Shown here piece by piece: positions 45,804 to 54,624 of a stretch of 64,000 nucleotides of DNA; positions within the stretch are counted from its first letter, which is position 1; each line of letters opens with the position of its first letter. Origin of the DNA: Rhizobiales bacterium GAS188 (lineage in GTDB: Bacteria; Pseudomonadota; Alphaproteobacteria; Rhizobiales; Beijerinckiaceae). The notes beneath the pieces are model-generated. The model did not search any database, had not been told where the DNA came from, and saw only the letters and a program-made list of their open reading frames with translations. Location: NCBI GenBank assembly GCA_900104855.1, contig FNSS01000001.1, forward strand, positions 4,960,001 through 5,024,000, given 5' to 3'. The position numbers were made by a program, and so were the translations under genes.

Positions 45804-46208
45804 ATGACCAAGATGATTTTCGTGAATCTGCCGGTTCGCGATCTGGCCAAATCAACGGCGTTTTATGAGGCGGTTGGAGGAACCAAGAACCCGCAATTCT
45901 CGGATGAGACGGCCTCGTGCATGGTGTTTTCCGAGACAATTCACGTGATGCTGTTGACACACGGCAAATACAAGATGTTCACCCAGCGGCCTATCGCCGA
46001 TGCGCACAAGACCAGCGCCGCGCTGATTGCCCTGACTGTCGAAAACCGCACCGACGTCGACAGCATCATTGATCGCGCCGCTGCCACCGGAGGCGTCGCT
46101 GATCCCAATCCAAAGCAGGATCACGGCTTCATGTATTGCCGCAGCTATGAAGATCCGGACGGCCATGTCTGGGAACTGATCTGGATGGCACCGGTCCCGC
46201 GCACCTAG
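45804..46208 (+). CDS. VOC-family protein (glyoxalase/bleomycin-resistance fold)
   Basis: This is a 134-residue single VOC domain: FVNLPVRDLAKSTAFYEAVG, HVMLLTHGKYKMF, LIALTVENRTDVDSIIDRAA and YEDPDGHVWELIWM at the end. It resembles the PhnB-like or lactoylglutathione-lyase-like small proteins that act as dimers. The role is unknown; its repression by the divergent TetR suggests an inducible detoxification step. Confidence 0.87.
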   Translation: MTKMIFVNLPVRDLAKSTAFYEAVGGTKNPQFSDETASCMVFSETIHVMLLTHGKYKMFTQRPIADAHKTSAALIALTVENRTDVDSIIDRAAATGGVADPNPKQDHGFMYCRSYEDPDGHVWELIWMAPVPRT

Positions 46209-46386
46209 AGCCCTTCCCGATCTGATTGAATCAGATCGGGGTTCTGCGCCGAACCGCTGACCACTTCGGCGGAAAATGCTCTGGAGTGCGATGATTTTTC
46301 TTCGAGTCATCATCGCGCTCTAATTTGTTGTTTTTGCGCATGATCTTTTCCAAGAACCGGTATCCACTTCTTGGGATCATGCTCTA
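46207..46386. repeat. RIME-like intergenic mosaic element
   Basis: It begins with a 12-bp-arm hairpin CCCGATCTGATT / AATCAGATCGGG (46216-46240), continues with GAACCGCTGACCACTTCGGC and GAAAATGCTCTGGAGTGCGA, and ends GAACCGGTATCCACTTCTTG and ATCATGCTCTAG. This is the familiar mosaic repeat of rhizobial genomes. The first hairpin can also terminate the VOC transcript. It fills most of the 346-base gap before the YCII gene. Confidence 0.75.
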
Positions 46387-46554
46387 GGCGCCCAATCTCG
46401 GTCATCGCGCCACGCGATCCCTGACCTGGAAGCGGCCATTCGCGCCCTGCGCCTCAACCGTCGAAAAATTTGCGGGACGACGTCGGTTTTCGAAAACCCC
46501 GTTCGTCGTTCCGATGCCAGGCCGGTGAGGCCGGCACAAACAAGGAGACAGACG

Positions 46555-46926
46555 ATGCGTGTGATGGTGTTGGTGAAAGCGACCGACGACAGCGAAAAGG
46601 GCTTTCTCCCCACGACAGAGGCCATGGCGGCGATGGAGGCAATGGGTAAATTCAATGATGAGCTGCGCAATGCCGGCATCATGCGCGCCGCAGACGGCCT
46701 CAAGCCCTCCTCGCAGGGCAAGCGTATTGCGTTCGATGGTCCTGGCCGTACGGTCATCGACGGGCCTTTCGCCGAGACCCGCGAGCTGCTCGCCGGCTTC
46801 TGGCTCTGGGAAGTCAAGGACATGGACGAGGCGGTCGCCTGGGTGAAGCGCTGCCCCAATCCCATGCCGGGACCGAGCGAGATCGAAATCCGGCCGCTGT
46901 ACGAGATGGCTGATTTGCAACGATGA
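46555..46926 (+). CDS. YCII/DGPF-domain protein, 3' end frameshifted
   Basis: This is a 123-residue protein from an ATG behind AAGGAG. MRVMVLVKATDDSEKGFLP, KRIAFDGPGRTVIDGPFAET and LAGFWLWEVKDMDEAVAW are the PF03795 motifs including DGPF. The frame stops after EMADLQR. In the next frame the expected tail continues (NDDLTPEVTEIHDRPREKL, stop at 46985-46987), so a two-base deletion near 46916 has removed about 20 residues. YCII genes often sit beside ECF sigma genes; none is here. Confidence 0.8.
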   Translation: MRVMVLVKATDDSEKGFLPTTEAMAAMEAMGKFNDELRNAGIMRAADGLKPSSQGKRIAFDGPGRTVIDGPFAETRELLAGFWLWEVKDMDEAVAWVKRCPNPMPGPSEIEIRPLYEMADLQR

Positions 46927-47266
46927 TCTGACGCCCGAAGTCACGGAAATCCACGACCGGCCGCGCGAGAAGCTCAGCGGCAACTGAGACTGTCGGTATT
47001 TTTCGACCGATCGGCGTGCCGGATTGTTCTGAACGGTTCATCCCGAGCGAAGCGTTATCTTCGTGCAGGAGGGCAGTGGCGTAGCCCGGGGGTAGAAATC
47101 GGCGGACTCGTGCAACGTCGCCAGAAGCTCGTTTGCCTACATTCCGCTCTTCACTCCCCATCTGAAAGGGGAACAACGCCGTGTTCTGGATCGAAGAAGA
47201 GGACGCTTTCCCGCGCCCCCATAGTGGGACGTCGCGCCCCCGCCGCAGGCACCCGGTTGCGCTAGA

Positions 47267-48199
47267 TCAATGCGATCCTGATTGGCTACGAATTCCTTCC
47301 GCCAGAGTATTGCGCTGACGGCGAAACGCTTCGGTGATAGCGGCCGACACGGCCCTGATTCGCGCCGAGCGACGCATATCTTCGTGCAGGATCAGCCACG
47401 CAGTGCGACGTGCGGGTGCCTCATGCGGCCAAACCCGGATGACATCGGGAAAGCAGTCGCCGAGGAAGCACGCGAGCTCTGCAATACCCACATGGTTGGC
47501 GGCAGCCGTCCGCTGGATAAGTGGATTGTCGCATCGCAGCGCTATGCGTGCACCGTCTAACGACTCTCCCAGAAAGAAGGGGCTGGTAGCCGCCGGCGCA
47601 CCCGTAAATGTGATCAGGTCGTGGCCGGCCAAACCCTGGCCGCGCTTCGGAATGCCCGCGCCTGTCAGGTAACGTTTCGAAGCGTAGAGCGTAAAGCCCA
47701 CCTCTCCGAGCTTGCGGCAGATGAGGTCAGGAGCCGCCGCGCGCGCGAATCTGACCGCGAGATCGGCTTCGCGCCGCGCAATGTCAAGCGAGCGGACACC
47801 GACAACCAGATCGACCTGCAGCCCGGGATGGGCCTGCCGCAGCGTTGCAATGGCAGGCGCGACCACTTGGTAGGCGAGCGCCTCGGTAGTGGTCACCCGA
47901 ACGGAGCCCGCCACAAGTGAATCGCTCCCTGCGGCGATCCGTTCCAAGTCCAATGCGGCATTTTCCATCGCCATGCATTGGCGCAGGATGGCGTCTCCGG
48001 CCGAGGTGACAGTAAAGCCATCCGGGGTGCGGTTGAGCAACGTGACGCCCAGACGCTTCTCCAGGAGCGCAATGCGTCGCCCGACCGTAACGTGCCCGAC
48101 ACCCAGAACGCGGGCGGCTCCCGACAAGCTGCTCGCGCGCGCCACAGCGAGAAAGAAGCGCACATCATCCCATAGCCAGGTTCCGGCCGATCTGTTCAT
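47267..48199 (-). CDS. LysR-family regulator
   Basis: This is a 310-residue regulator: WDDVRFFLAVARASSLSGAA, RVLGVGHVTVGRRIALLEKR (HTH) and an effector domain with SVRVTTTEALAYQVVAPAIA. The ATG at 48199 lies inside an 18-base palindrome, which suggests tight autoregulation. It is divergent from the epoxide-hydrolase gene at 48442. Confidence 0.85.
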   Translation of the reverse strand: MNRSAGTWLWDDVRFFLAVARASSLSGAARVLGVGHVTVGRRIALLEKRLGVTLLNRTPDGFTVTSAGDAILRQCMAMENAALDLERIAAGSDSLVAGSVRVTTTEALAYQVVAPAIATLRQAHPGLQVDLVVGVRSLDIARREADLAVRFARAAAPDLICRKLGEVGFTLYASKRYLTGAGIPKRGQGLAGHDLITFTGAPAATSPFFLGESLDGARIALRCDNPLIQRTAAANHVGIAELACFLGDCFPDVIRVWPHEAPARRTAWLILHEDMRRSARIRAVSAAITEAFRRQRNTLAEGIRSQSGSH

Positions 48200-48209
48200 T
48201 AATGAACAG
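48192..48209. promoter_or_regulatory. Palindrome over the LysR start codon
   Basis: CTGTTCATT and AATGAACAG are contiguous perfect inverted arms of nine bases. The start codon of the LysR gene (CAT on this strand at 48197-48199) lies within the left arm. It may be an operator or a translational control structure in the mRNA. Confidence 0.5.
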
Positions 48210-48441
48210 TCTATGTGAACGGACAGCCACTGCAAGTCGCTTTCGGGGCTCTTACATTTTGAGCGCTGGCGAGAAACCTCATGGAAGGCCGGCCCGGCAT
48301 TCGGATCGTGGTGTTTGAGGCTGCGCCAATCAACACCTGATCCAAGGGCTCACCTGAAGAACCGCCTGGGGTCGCATCACTCGTCAGGAGTCACGGTGAT
48401 GTCGAGGCTCCCGGACGCACGACAACTTGGAGAGCAAGGCA

Positions 48442-49554
48442 ATGCGAAACAATACGTTTTCCCGACGCGACATGCTCCGGGCGGGCGGCGCGTTTACCAT
48501 CGGCGCTGCTTTCCTGGCGCCGCGTATGGCTGCGGCTGCAGCGGCCAGCGGCGCCGACCCGGAGCCGACATCCTGGGTGGATTCGGCGATGCCAGAGGTG
48601 ACGCATCGGATGATCGAGACGAACGGCATCCACTTGCACGTGGCCGAGCAGGGTGAAGGTCCGCTCATTATCCTCTGCCACGGCTTTCCCGAATGCTGGT
48701 ATTCCTGGCGCCATCAACTCCCGGCGCTGGCGAAGGCGGGGTTCCGTGCCGTGGCCCCCGACTTGCGCGGCTATGGGCAAAGCGACCGTCCGGAGGACGT
48801 GGAGAAGTATACGATTCTCGATGACATCGGCGACATCGTGGGTCTCGTCGATGCTCTGGGTGCTAAGCAAGCGGTGATCGCCGGCCATGACATCGGCGCC
48901 GCGATAGCATGGCAAACGGCGCTTCTGCGCCCCGACATCTTCCGGGCCGTCATCGCTCTCAGCCCGCCGTTCCGCTCGCGGGGGTTTGGCGACTCGGGGC
49001 GACCGACGACGCTCATGCCGCGGACCGAGAATGCGGTGTTCTACCAGCTCTTCCTCCAGACTCCCGAGGCGGAGGCGGGGCTAGGGCGCGACCTGCGTCT
49101 CACCTTCCGTTACCAATTCCACACGTTTTCGGGCGACAGGCCGCCATCCGCGGGCGTTGGAGGGCTTCCGCCCGGGATGATGCCTCGGAAGGGCGGCTTC
49201 TTGACCGATCCGCCGTCCTTGCCGGCTTGGGTCACGGAGTCAGATATCGACGTTTACGTCAAGGAATACGCGCGGAGCGGATTCCATGGTCCCCTTGCCT
49301 GGTGGCGCAACATCGATCGCGGCTGGGAGTTGATGGCTCCCTTCGCCGGAGCGGCGGTGACCGTTCCCGCGCTGTACATGGCGGGCGAGCGCGATTTTGT
49401 CGCTGCCGTTTTCTCCCGGGACATCGCGAAGCAGTCGGCACTGGTCCCCAAGCTCCGGCCCCCGATAATGCTGCCGGGTTGTGGTCATTGGACCCAGCAG
49501 GAACGTGCGCCAGAGGTCAGCACCGCGATGATCGACTTCCTTCGGAGCTCGTAG
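48442..49554 (+). CDS. Tat-exported epoxide hydrolase-like alpha/beta hydrolase
   Basis: This is a 370-residue protein. The N-terminus FSRRDMLRAGGAFTIGAAFL is a twin-arginine signal. The mature part has the epoxide hydrolase set: HGFPECWYSWRHQLPALA (oxyanion motif), AVIAGHDIGAAIAWQTAL with Asp as nucleophile in G-H-D, GERDFVAAV and PGCGHWTQQERA with the His. It should open epoxides in the periplasm. A Tyr-bearing cap (DVYVKEYARSGFHGPLAWW) is present. It is divergent from the LysR gene and followed by a methyltransferase and an MFS pump. Confidence 0.83.
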   Translation: MRNNTFSRRDMLRAGGAFTIGAAFLAPRMAAAAAASGADPEPTSWVDSAMPEVTHRMIETNGIHLHVAEQGEGPLIILCHGFPECWYSWRHQLPALAKAGFRAVAPDLRGYGQSDRPEDVEKYTILDDIGDIVGLVDALGAKQAVIAGHDIGAAIAWQTALLRPDIFRAVIALSPPFRSRGFGDSGRPTTLMPRTENAVFYQLFLQTPEAEAGLGRDLRLTFRYQFHTFSGDRPPSAGVGGLPPGMMPRKGGFLTDPPSLPAWVTESDIDVYVKEYARSGFHGPLAWWRNIDRGWELMAPFAGAAVTVPALYMAGERDFVAAVFSRDIAKQSALVPKLRPPIMLPGCGHWTQQERAPEVSTAMIDFLRSS

Positions 49555-49830
49555 GCGAGGGACGTGAACGCAGACATCGGGGAACGATTAGGGAATAGCG
49601 CCTTGAGCGCGCATCGCCTGGCTCATCGCGGACGGGTCCCTCTGAGCTTGGCGGTCGCCTTGCGAAACTACGGTGCTGGCAACGCTCAGGAACGCCTCCA
49701 CACCGTCGAGCGCGCCCTGCCTGACTGTGAAGTTCTGCTTCATACCCTGCCAACATTATCGCTGATAGTCGCTCGCAGGACGCGCTCCTATGTCTTCGGC
49801 GGGGACCTGAAACCTTAGAGGAGTGCTGCA

Positions 49831-50661
49831 ATGATCGATGTTCTTGATGGCGTGCGCGACCACTATCGCGCGACCGGCCTGACCGAGCGGCTGAAGACGG
49901 CGCTAGCTGCCCTTGGACCGGAGAACCAGCAACTCACGCCCCAGCAACTGGCCGCCCTCGACCAGTTTCACACCCGCGGGCTCGCTGCTACCGCCGAGCT
50001 TGGCAAGTTGGCCGGGGTCACCGCCGACATGTCGGTTCTGGACGTCGGCTCGGGCGTCGGCGGGCCGGCGCGCTTTCTGGCCGCGACCTGTGGCTGCCGA
50101 GTTACGGGCGTCGACCTCAGCGAGCCATTCGTCGATGCCGCGCGCTATCTGACCCAGCGTACGGGACAGAGCGGGCAGGTGTCGTTTGAGACCGCCAGCG
50201 CGCTCGAGCTTCCATTTGACGACGGCGGTTTCGACGTCGTGTTGCTGCAGCATGTGGCGATGAACATCTCCGACCGGGCGCGGCTTTATCGCGAGATCCA
50301 CCGCGTGCTGAAGCCCGGCGGCAGGTTCGCGACCTTCGACGTCGTGTCTAACGGCGGCGAGCCGCACTATCCCGTGCCTTGGGCGCGAACGCCGGCGACG
50401 AGCTTTCTCATGACAGCCGCCGCGACGCGCGAGGCGATCGAACCGGCGGGCTTTCGCACGCTGACATGCCAAGACGACACCGAGGCCGCCAAGGCCTGGA
50501 TCACGCAGCTGCGCGCGTCCTGGCCACCGCCTTCGCCAAATCTCGGCGTGGTGATGGGGCCGGACTTTGCGCAGCTTGCCGCCAACCTCGGACGAAATCT
50601 CCTGGAAGGCCGGCTCGGCATCCTGAGCGCAGTGTTCGAGGCCGCGTCAATTGACACCTGA
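49831..50661 (+). CDS. SAM-dependent methyltransferase
   Basis: This is a 276-residue class I methyltransferase: MSVLDVGSGVGGPARFLAAT (motif I), VTGVDLSEPFVDAARYL, ELPFDDGGFDVVLLQHVAMN and IHRVLKPGGRFATFDVV. It is of the UbiE/Coq5-like small-molecule type. RBS GAGGAG precedes the ATG. The MFS gene starts 12 bases after its stop, so the two are probably co-transcribed. The substrate is unknown. Confidence 0.87.
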   Translation: MIDVLDGVRDHYRATGLTERLKTALAALGPENQQLTPQQLAALDQFHTRGLAATAELGKLAGVTADMSVLDVGSGVGGPARFLAATCGCRVTGVDLSEPFVDAARYLTQRTGQSGQVSFETASALELPFDDGGFDVVLLQHVAMNISDRARLYREIHRVLKPGGRFATFDVVSNGGEPHYPVPWARTPATSFLMTAAATREAIEPAGFRTLTCQDDTEAAKAWITQLRASWPPPSPNLGVVMGPDFAQLAANLGRNLLEGRLGILSAVFEAASIDT

Positions 50662-50672
50662 TAGGAATCCAA

Positions 50673-52052
50673 ATGTCGACAGGTACCCGTCCACTTCGCA
50701 CCGAGGGCGCCATGACTGTCGAGACGTCTCGATCACCGGGCGCCACAATTCGGGCAGCCGCCGCCACCGCGCACCTCGCCGCGCCGCCGCGCCAGGCCTG
50801 GCTGATCGTCGCCCTCTTGTTCCTGTTCATGGTGATCAACTTTGCCGACAAGGCGGTCATCGGCATCGCCGCGGTGCCGATCATGGACGAGCTGCTTCTC
50901 AGCCCGCGCGAGTTCGGCCTGCTCGGCTCGAGCTTTTTCCTGCTGTTTGCGGTCTCGGCGGTCGTCACCGGCTTTATCGTCAACCGGGTCGAGACGCGCT
51001 GGGCGCTGTTGGTCATGGGGCTCGTCTGGGCCTTGACCCAGTTTCCGATGCTCGGGAGCGTCGGCTTTGGGACGATCATCGCCGCACGCATCGCGCTCGG
51101 CGCCGGCGAGGGGCCGGCTTATCCCGTGGCATTGCACTCGGCCTACAAATGGTTTCCGAACGAGCTGCGTACCTTGCCCACCGCCATTGTCGCGCAAGGC
51201 GCCGGCATCGGCATCATGGTAGCGCTGCCGCTGCTCAACTGGGTCATCGTCCGTTATTCCTGGCATTGGGCATTCGGCGTGCTCGGCATCGCCGGCCTCG
51301 CCTGGACGGCGGCGTGGTTCGCGCTCGGCCGCGAGGGCCCACTTACAGCTTCCGGAGCGACGCATGCGATGCGAGTCCCCGAGAGGATTGCCTACCGGCA
51401 GCTATTGTTCAGCCCGACTGTCATTGCCAGTTGGTGCGCGAGTTTCGGCGCGCAGTGGGGGTTATCGCAAGCGCTGTCCTGGCAGGGTGCGTTTCTGATC
51501 AAGGGGCTCGGTTTCACGCAGGGCTCGATCGGCCTATTGGGTGCGCTTCCGGCGAGCGCCAGCGTGATCCTAGTCATCTCAGCCGGCTGGTTCTCGCAAC
51601 GTCTGCTCGCCCGCGGGGTATCGAGCCGGATGGCGCGCGGGATCTTGGGCGGCGCCTGCGTCGCGCTCGGCGGTGCCGCGCTGACGATCATGCCCTATGC
51701 ACCGGGCATTTCCGCGAAAATCGCCCTGACGACAATCGGGGTTGCGCTGCCTTCGGTCATCTCCGTGATCGCTAATGCGGTCGTTAGCGAAATGGTGCCG
51801 GTCGCTCAGCGCGGTGCTCTGCTCGCTATCGGCACTGCTGTTAGCGGCTCGGCAGGGCTTCTCGCCCCCTACGTCATGGGCAGCGTCGTCGAGGCGGCAA
51901 CGACACCGCTCGACGGCTTCAACGCGGGCTTCATGATCTGCGGCGTCATCATGCTTGTGGGCGGCCTGATCGGCATGGCGCTGATCCGGCCCGAGCGCGA
52001 CGCGCTGCGCTGGACGAACCCGATCGCGGTTGCGACGGTTGGCCCCGCGTGA
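50673..52052 (+). CDS. MFS transporter
   Basis: This is a 459-residue transporter with 12 segments: MVINFADKAVIGIAAVPIMD, FLLFAVSAVVTGFIVNRVET, RIALGAGEGPAYPVALHSAY and KWFPNELRTLPTAI are ACS/GudP-like motifs. It directly follows the methyltransferase gene (12 bases). It could import the substrate or export the product of the epoxide-hydrolase/methyltransferase genes. Confidence 0.87.
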   Translation: MSTGTRPLRTEGAMTVETSRSPGATIRAAAATAHLAAPPRQAWLIVALLFLFMVINFADKAVIGIAAVPIMDELLLSPREFGLLGSSFFLLFAVSAVVTGFIVNRVETRWALLVMGLVWALTQFPMLGSVGFGTIIAARIALGAGEGPAYPVALHSAYKWFPNELRTLPTAIVAQGAGIGIMVALPLLNWVIVRYSWHWAFGVLGIAGLAWTAAWFALGREGPLTASGATHAMRVPERIAYRQLLFSPTVIASWCASFGAQWGLSQALSWQGAFLIKGLGFTQGSIGLLGALPASASVILVISAGWFSQRLLARGVSSRMARGILGGACVALGGAALTIMPYAPGISAKIALTTIGVALPSVISVIANAVVSEMVPVAQRGALLAIGTAVSGSAGLLAPYVMGSVVEAATTPLDGFNAGFMICGVIMLVGGLIGMALIRPERDALRWTNPIAVATVGPA

Positions 52053-52307
52053 GCAACCAAGGGCCAGCGGAGTGGCGCTGACGGTCTTTTTACGCCGCTG
52101 ATAGTCGTCGAAGTCGAGCAAATTTCGAATCGCCGAAATTCGCCTTGTAAATCAAGAGCGGAAAATTCTGACGGATCGGGGAGTCGGTGCTTGACCCTGC
52201 GCGGAGCAAATTCGTGGCGCTAAGTCAATGCGTTACGATAACTCAAAACAATCGAGTGGGAGTGAGGGGTACAATAGAGGGGAGCGGCGTAGTTTAGCGT
52301 AGTTTAG

Positions 52308-52628
52308 CGCAGTTTTGGGGGCATCTTTCGCCGCCGCTACGATGAACTGTGGTATGTGTACAATGATTGTAACAATGCCAAGCTCAATGAAGAAAGAAAG
52401 CGTAATCCCAATGTGGATCCACACGATAATCTGGAATATCGTGACTTCGGACCTGAGCAGAGAGGATGCTTTGACGTCGATGCACAGGCAGAGTTGATGG
52501 CGGAAGCCATTCGTGCCTACTTGCAGAATCCAAATTACCTGAAAACGGTGGCACCAAACGTGGCCGCTCGAATCCGTGGCGCGGTGAATGCAAATCCTGA
52601 CCTGAACCGGATCATTCAGTTTAACTAG
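52308..52628 (+). pseudogene. 3' fragment of an unrecognised gene
   Basis: The open frame from 52308 (after a TAG) encodes FRRRYDELWYVYNDCNNAKL, then EYRDFGPEQRGCFDVDAQAE and a helical end LMAEAIRAYLQNPNYLKTVA with NPDLNRIIQFN. No ATG or ribosome-binding site begins it; only a GTG at 52356 is available. The C-terminal helix pair resembles the ends of large polymorphic-toxin or phage-type polyproteins of alphaproteobacteria, but this is a recollection of pattern and not proof. Composition is less GC-rich than its neighbours. The 255 bases before it hold nothing recognisable. Confidence 0.45.
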
Positions 52629-52820
52629 GTGACGCGTGCTCTCGACCGGCTGCCGATGGCTTCGGGAGGAGGTTGTCGGTCCACAGCGGACGATAAAGGG
52701 AAGGAGGGTACCCACTCCTCTCCACTTCATACATATGGCGCACAAGGGGCTTGCTTCAAGACCCGGCTCCTCCCGTAGAACTGCCGGCGTAAGCCAAACC
52801 ACGGAAATGGGAGTCCCGAA

Positions 52821-52994
52821 ATGCGTGTGTTGTTGCCGATGCATGGGTCGTGCGGGGACGTCGAACCGCTGGTGGGACTCGCGGTGCGGTTGTGGGAACT
52901 CGGTACGGAGGTGCGGGTGTGCGCGCCGCCGGACTGTGCGGAGCTGCTCGCCCGCGTCGGCGTGCCGCTGGCGTCGATTGGAGCGTGCCGATGA
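52821..52994 (+). pseudogene. GT28/MGT glycosyltransferase, first 57 codons
   Basis: It reads MRVLLPMHGSCGDVEPLVGL, AVRLWELGTEVRVCAPPDCA and ELLARVGVPLASIG, the start of the vancomycin/macrolide-type glycosyltransferases (normally about 400 residues). After GACR the frame stops in an ATGA overlap with the monooxygenase. The remaining 340 residues are absent, so a deletion joined the two genes. It may now act only as a translated leader for the downstream gene. Confidence 0.75.
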
Positions 52995-54490
52995 CCGAGC
53001 ATGCGGTAGCGATCGCCGGAGGAGGCCCGACAGGGCTGATGTTGGCGGGCGAGTTGGCGTTGGCGGGCGTCGACGTTGCCATTGTCGAGCGGCGCGCCAG
53101 CCAGGACCTCGCCGGCTCGCGAGCGGGCGGTCTGCACTCACGCACCATCGAGGTTCTCGATCAGCGCGGCATCGCCGATCGGTTCCTCTCGAAGGGACAG
53201 GTGGCTCAGGTCGCGCGGTTCGCCGGGACCAGGTTGGACATCAGCGACTTTCCCACCCGGCACCCCTACGGGCTCGGGCTGTGGCAGAACCACATCGAGC
53301 GCATACTGGCCGGCTGGGTCGGCGAGCTGGCCGTGCCGATTTACGGCGGACGTGAGGTGGCGGGCTTCGCACAGGACGACACCGGCGTCGACGTCCAGCT
53401 GTCCGACGGCCAGTCGCTACGGGCGGAATATCTCGTCGGGTGCGACGGAGGACGCAGCCTGGTCCGTAAAGCAGCCGGCATCGAGTTCCCCGGGTGGGCC
53501 CCGACCATCAGCAGCCTGATCGCCGAGGTCGAGATGGCCGAGCAGCCGGAATTGGGCATCCGCCACGACGCCATCGGCGTCCATTCCTTCGGCCGGTTGG
53601 AATACGAGGTCCGCGACGGTGAGGTGGTCTACAAGGATGGGGGGCCTATACGGGTCATGGTGACCGAAGAGCACGTCGGACCCCCGAGCGAACCCACCCT
53701 GCGTGATCTCAGCGAGGCGCTCGTCGTCGTATGCGGGACCGATTACGGGGTCCACAGTCCGACCTGGATCTCCAGGTTCACCGATATGACCCGGCAGGCC
53801 GCGACCTACCGCGACAGACGGGTGCTGCTGGCCGGCGACGCCGCGCACGTGCATGCCCCGGACGGTGGACAGGGCCTCAACACCGGTGTGCAGGATGCGG
53901 TGAATCTGGGATGGAAGCTGGCCCAGGTGGTCAAGGGGACGTCGCCGGAAAGCCTCCTGGATACCTACCATGCCGAGCGCCACCCGGTCGCTGCCCGTGT
54001 GCTGCGCAACACGATGGCAGCGGTCGCGCTTCGCCGCCCGGACGAACGCACCAAGGCACTGCGCGACACCATGTCCGAGCTCCTCGGCATGGACGAGCCT
54101 CGCCGACGATTCGCCGCGATGTTGTCCGGTCTGGACATTCATTACGACTTGGGCGAGGGACACAAGCTGCTCGGACGCCGCATGCCGAATTTCGACCTGG
54201 CCACCGCCAACGGCCCGCTGCGGGTCTTCACCCTGCTGCACGATGCCCGGCCGGTGCTACTGAATCTCGGTGAGCCCGGCCGCCTCGACATCACGCCATG
54301 GGCAGATCGGGTTCAGGTGATCGACGCCAAATACGTTGGCACGTGGGAGCTTCCGGCAATCGGGACGGTTGCTGCTCCCACCGCCGTGTTGATTCGGCCC
54401 GACGGATATGTGGCCTGGGTGGGAGACCTAACCCAGCTGGGGCTCGCTGATGCGCTAACCACCTGGTTCGGACCACCCACCGTGGCGTAG
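52991..54490 (+). CDS. FAD-dependent monooxygenase, rifampin-monooxygenase/aromatic-polyketide hydroxylase-like
   Basis: This is a 499-residue class A flavoprotein: AIAGGGPTGLMLAGELALAG, RAGGLHSRTIEVLDQRGIAD, LVGCDGGRSLVRKAAGIEFP and AGDAAHVHAPDGGQGLNTG near residue 280, followed by a thioredoxin-like C-terminal domain. The strings match Rox/PgaE-type enzymes common in actinobacteria, which hydroxylate rifamycins, tetracyclines or angucyclines. The start is coupled to the glycosyltransferase fragment. Transfer from an actinobacterial source is plausible. The substrate is unknown. Confidence 0.85.
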   Translation: MTEHAVAIAGGGPTGLMLAGELALAGVDVAIVERRASQDLAGSRAGGLHSRTIEVLDQRGIADRFLSKGQVAQVARFAGTRLDISDFPTRHPYGLGLWQNHIERILAGWVGELAVPIYGGREVAGFAQDDTGVDVQLSDGQSLRAEYLVGCDGGRSLVRKAAGIEFPGWAPTISSLIAEVEMAEQPELGIRHDAIGVHSFGRLEYEVRDGEVVYKDGGPIRVMVTEEHVGPPSEPTLRDLSEALVVVCGTDYGVHSPTWISRFTDMTRQAATYRDRRVLLAGDAAHVHAPDGGQGLNTGVQDAVNLGWKLAQVVKGTSPESLLDTYHAERHPVAARVLRNTMAAVALRRPDERTKALRDTMSELLGMDEPRRRFAAMLSGLDIHYDLGEGHKLLGRRMPNFDLATANGPLRVFTLLHDARPVLLNLGEPGRLDITPWADRVQVIDAKYVGTWELPAIGTVAAPTAVLIRPDGYVAWVGDLTQLGLADALTTWFGPPTVA

Positions 54491-54624
54491 CGCGCCGGCT
54501 CCACGGCCTGGGTCCATTATCTGTCGACCCTTGAAGGCGCCACCGCGAAGCCGTAATCCAGAAGGCCGAACACGGCATCGTGGTCGTAAGGCTGGATTCG
54601 CTGACAAGCGGGGCGTCATGGCCA

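Noticed and set aside
49564-49818. 84-codon frame between the epoxide hydrolase and methyltransferase genes
   Set aside because: GTG start, no ribosome-binding site, no recognisable domain and no amphipathic or membrane pattern; left unannotated.
52053-52307. Promoter or gene in the gap after the MFS gene
   Set aside because: Only short A/T-richer stretches and a small direct repeat (TAGTTTAGCG) were seen, insufficient for a call.
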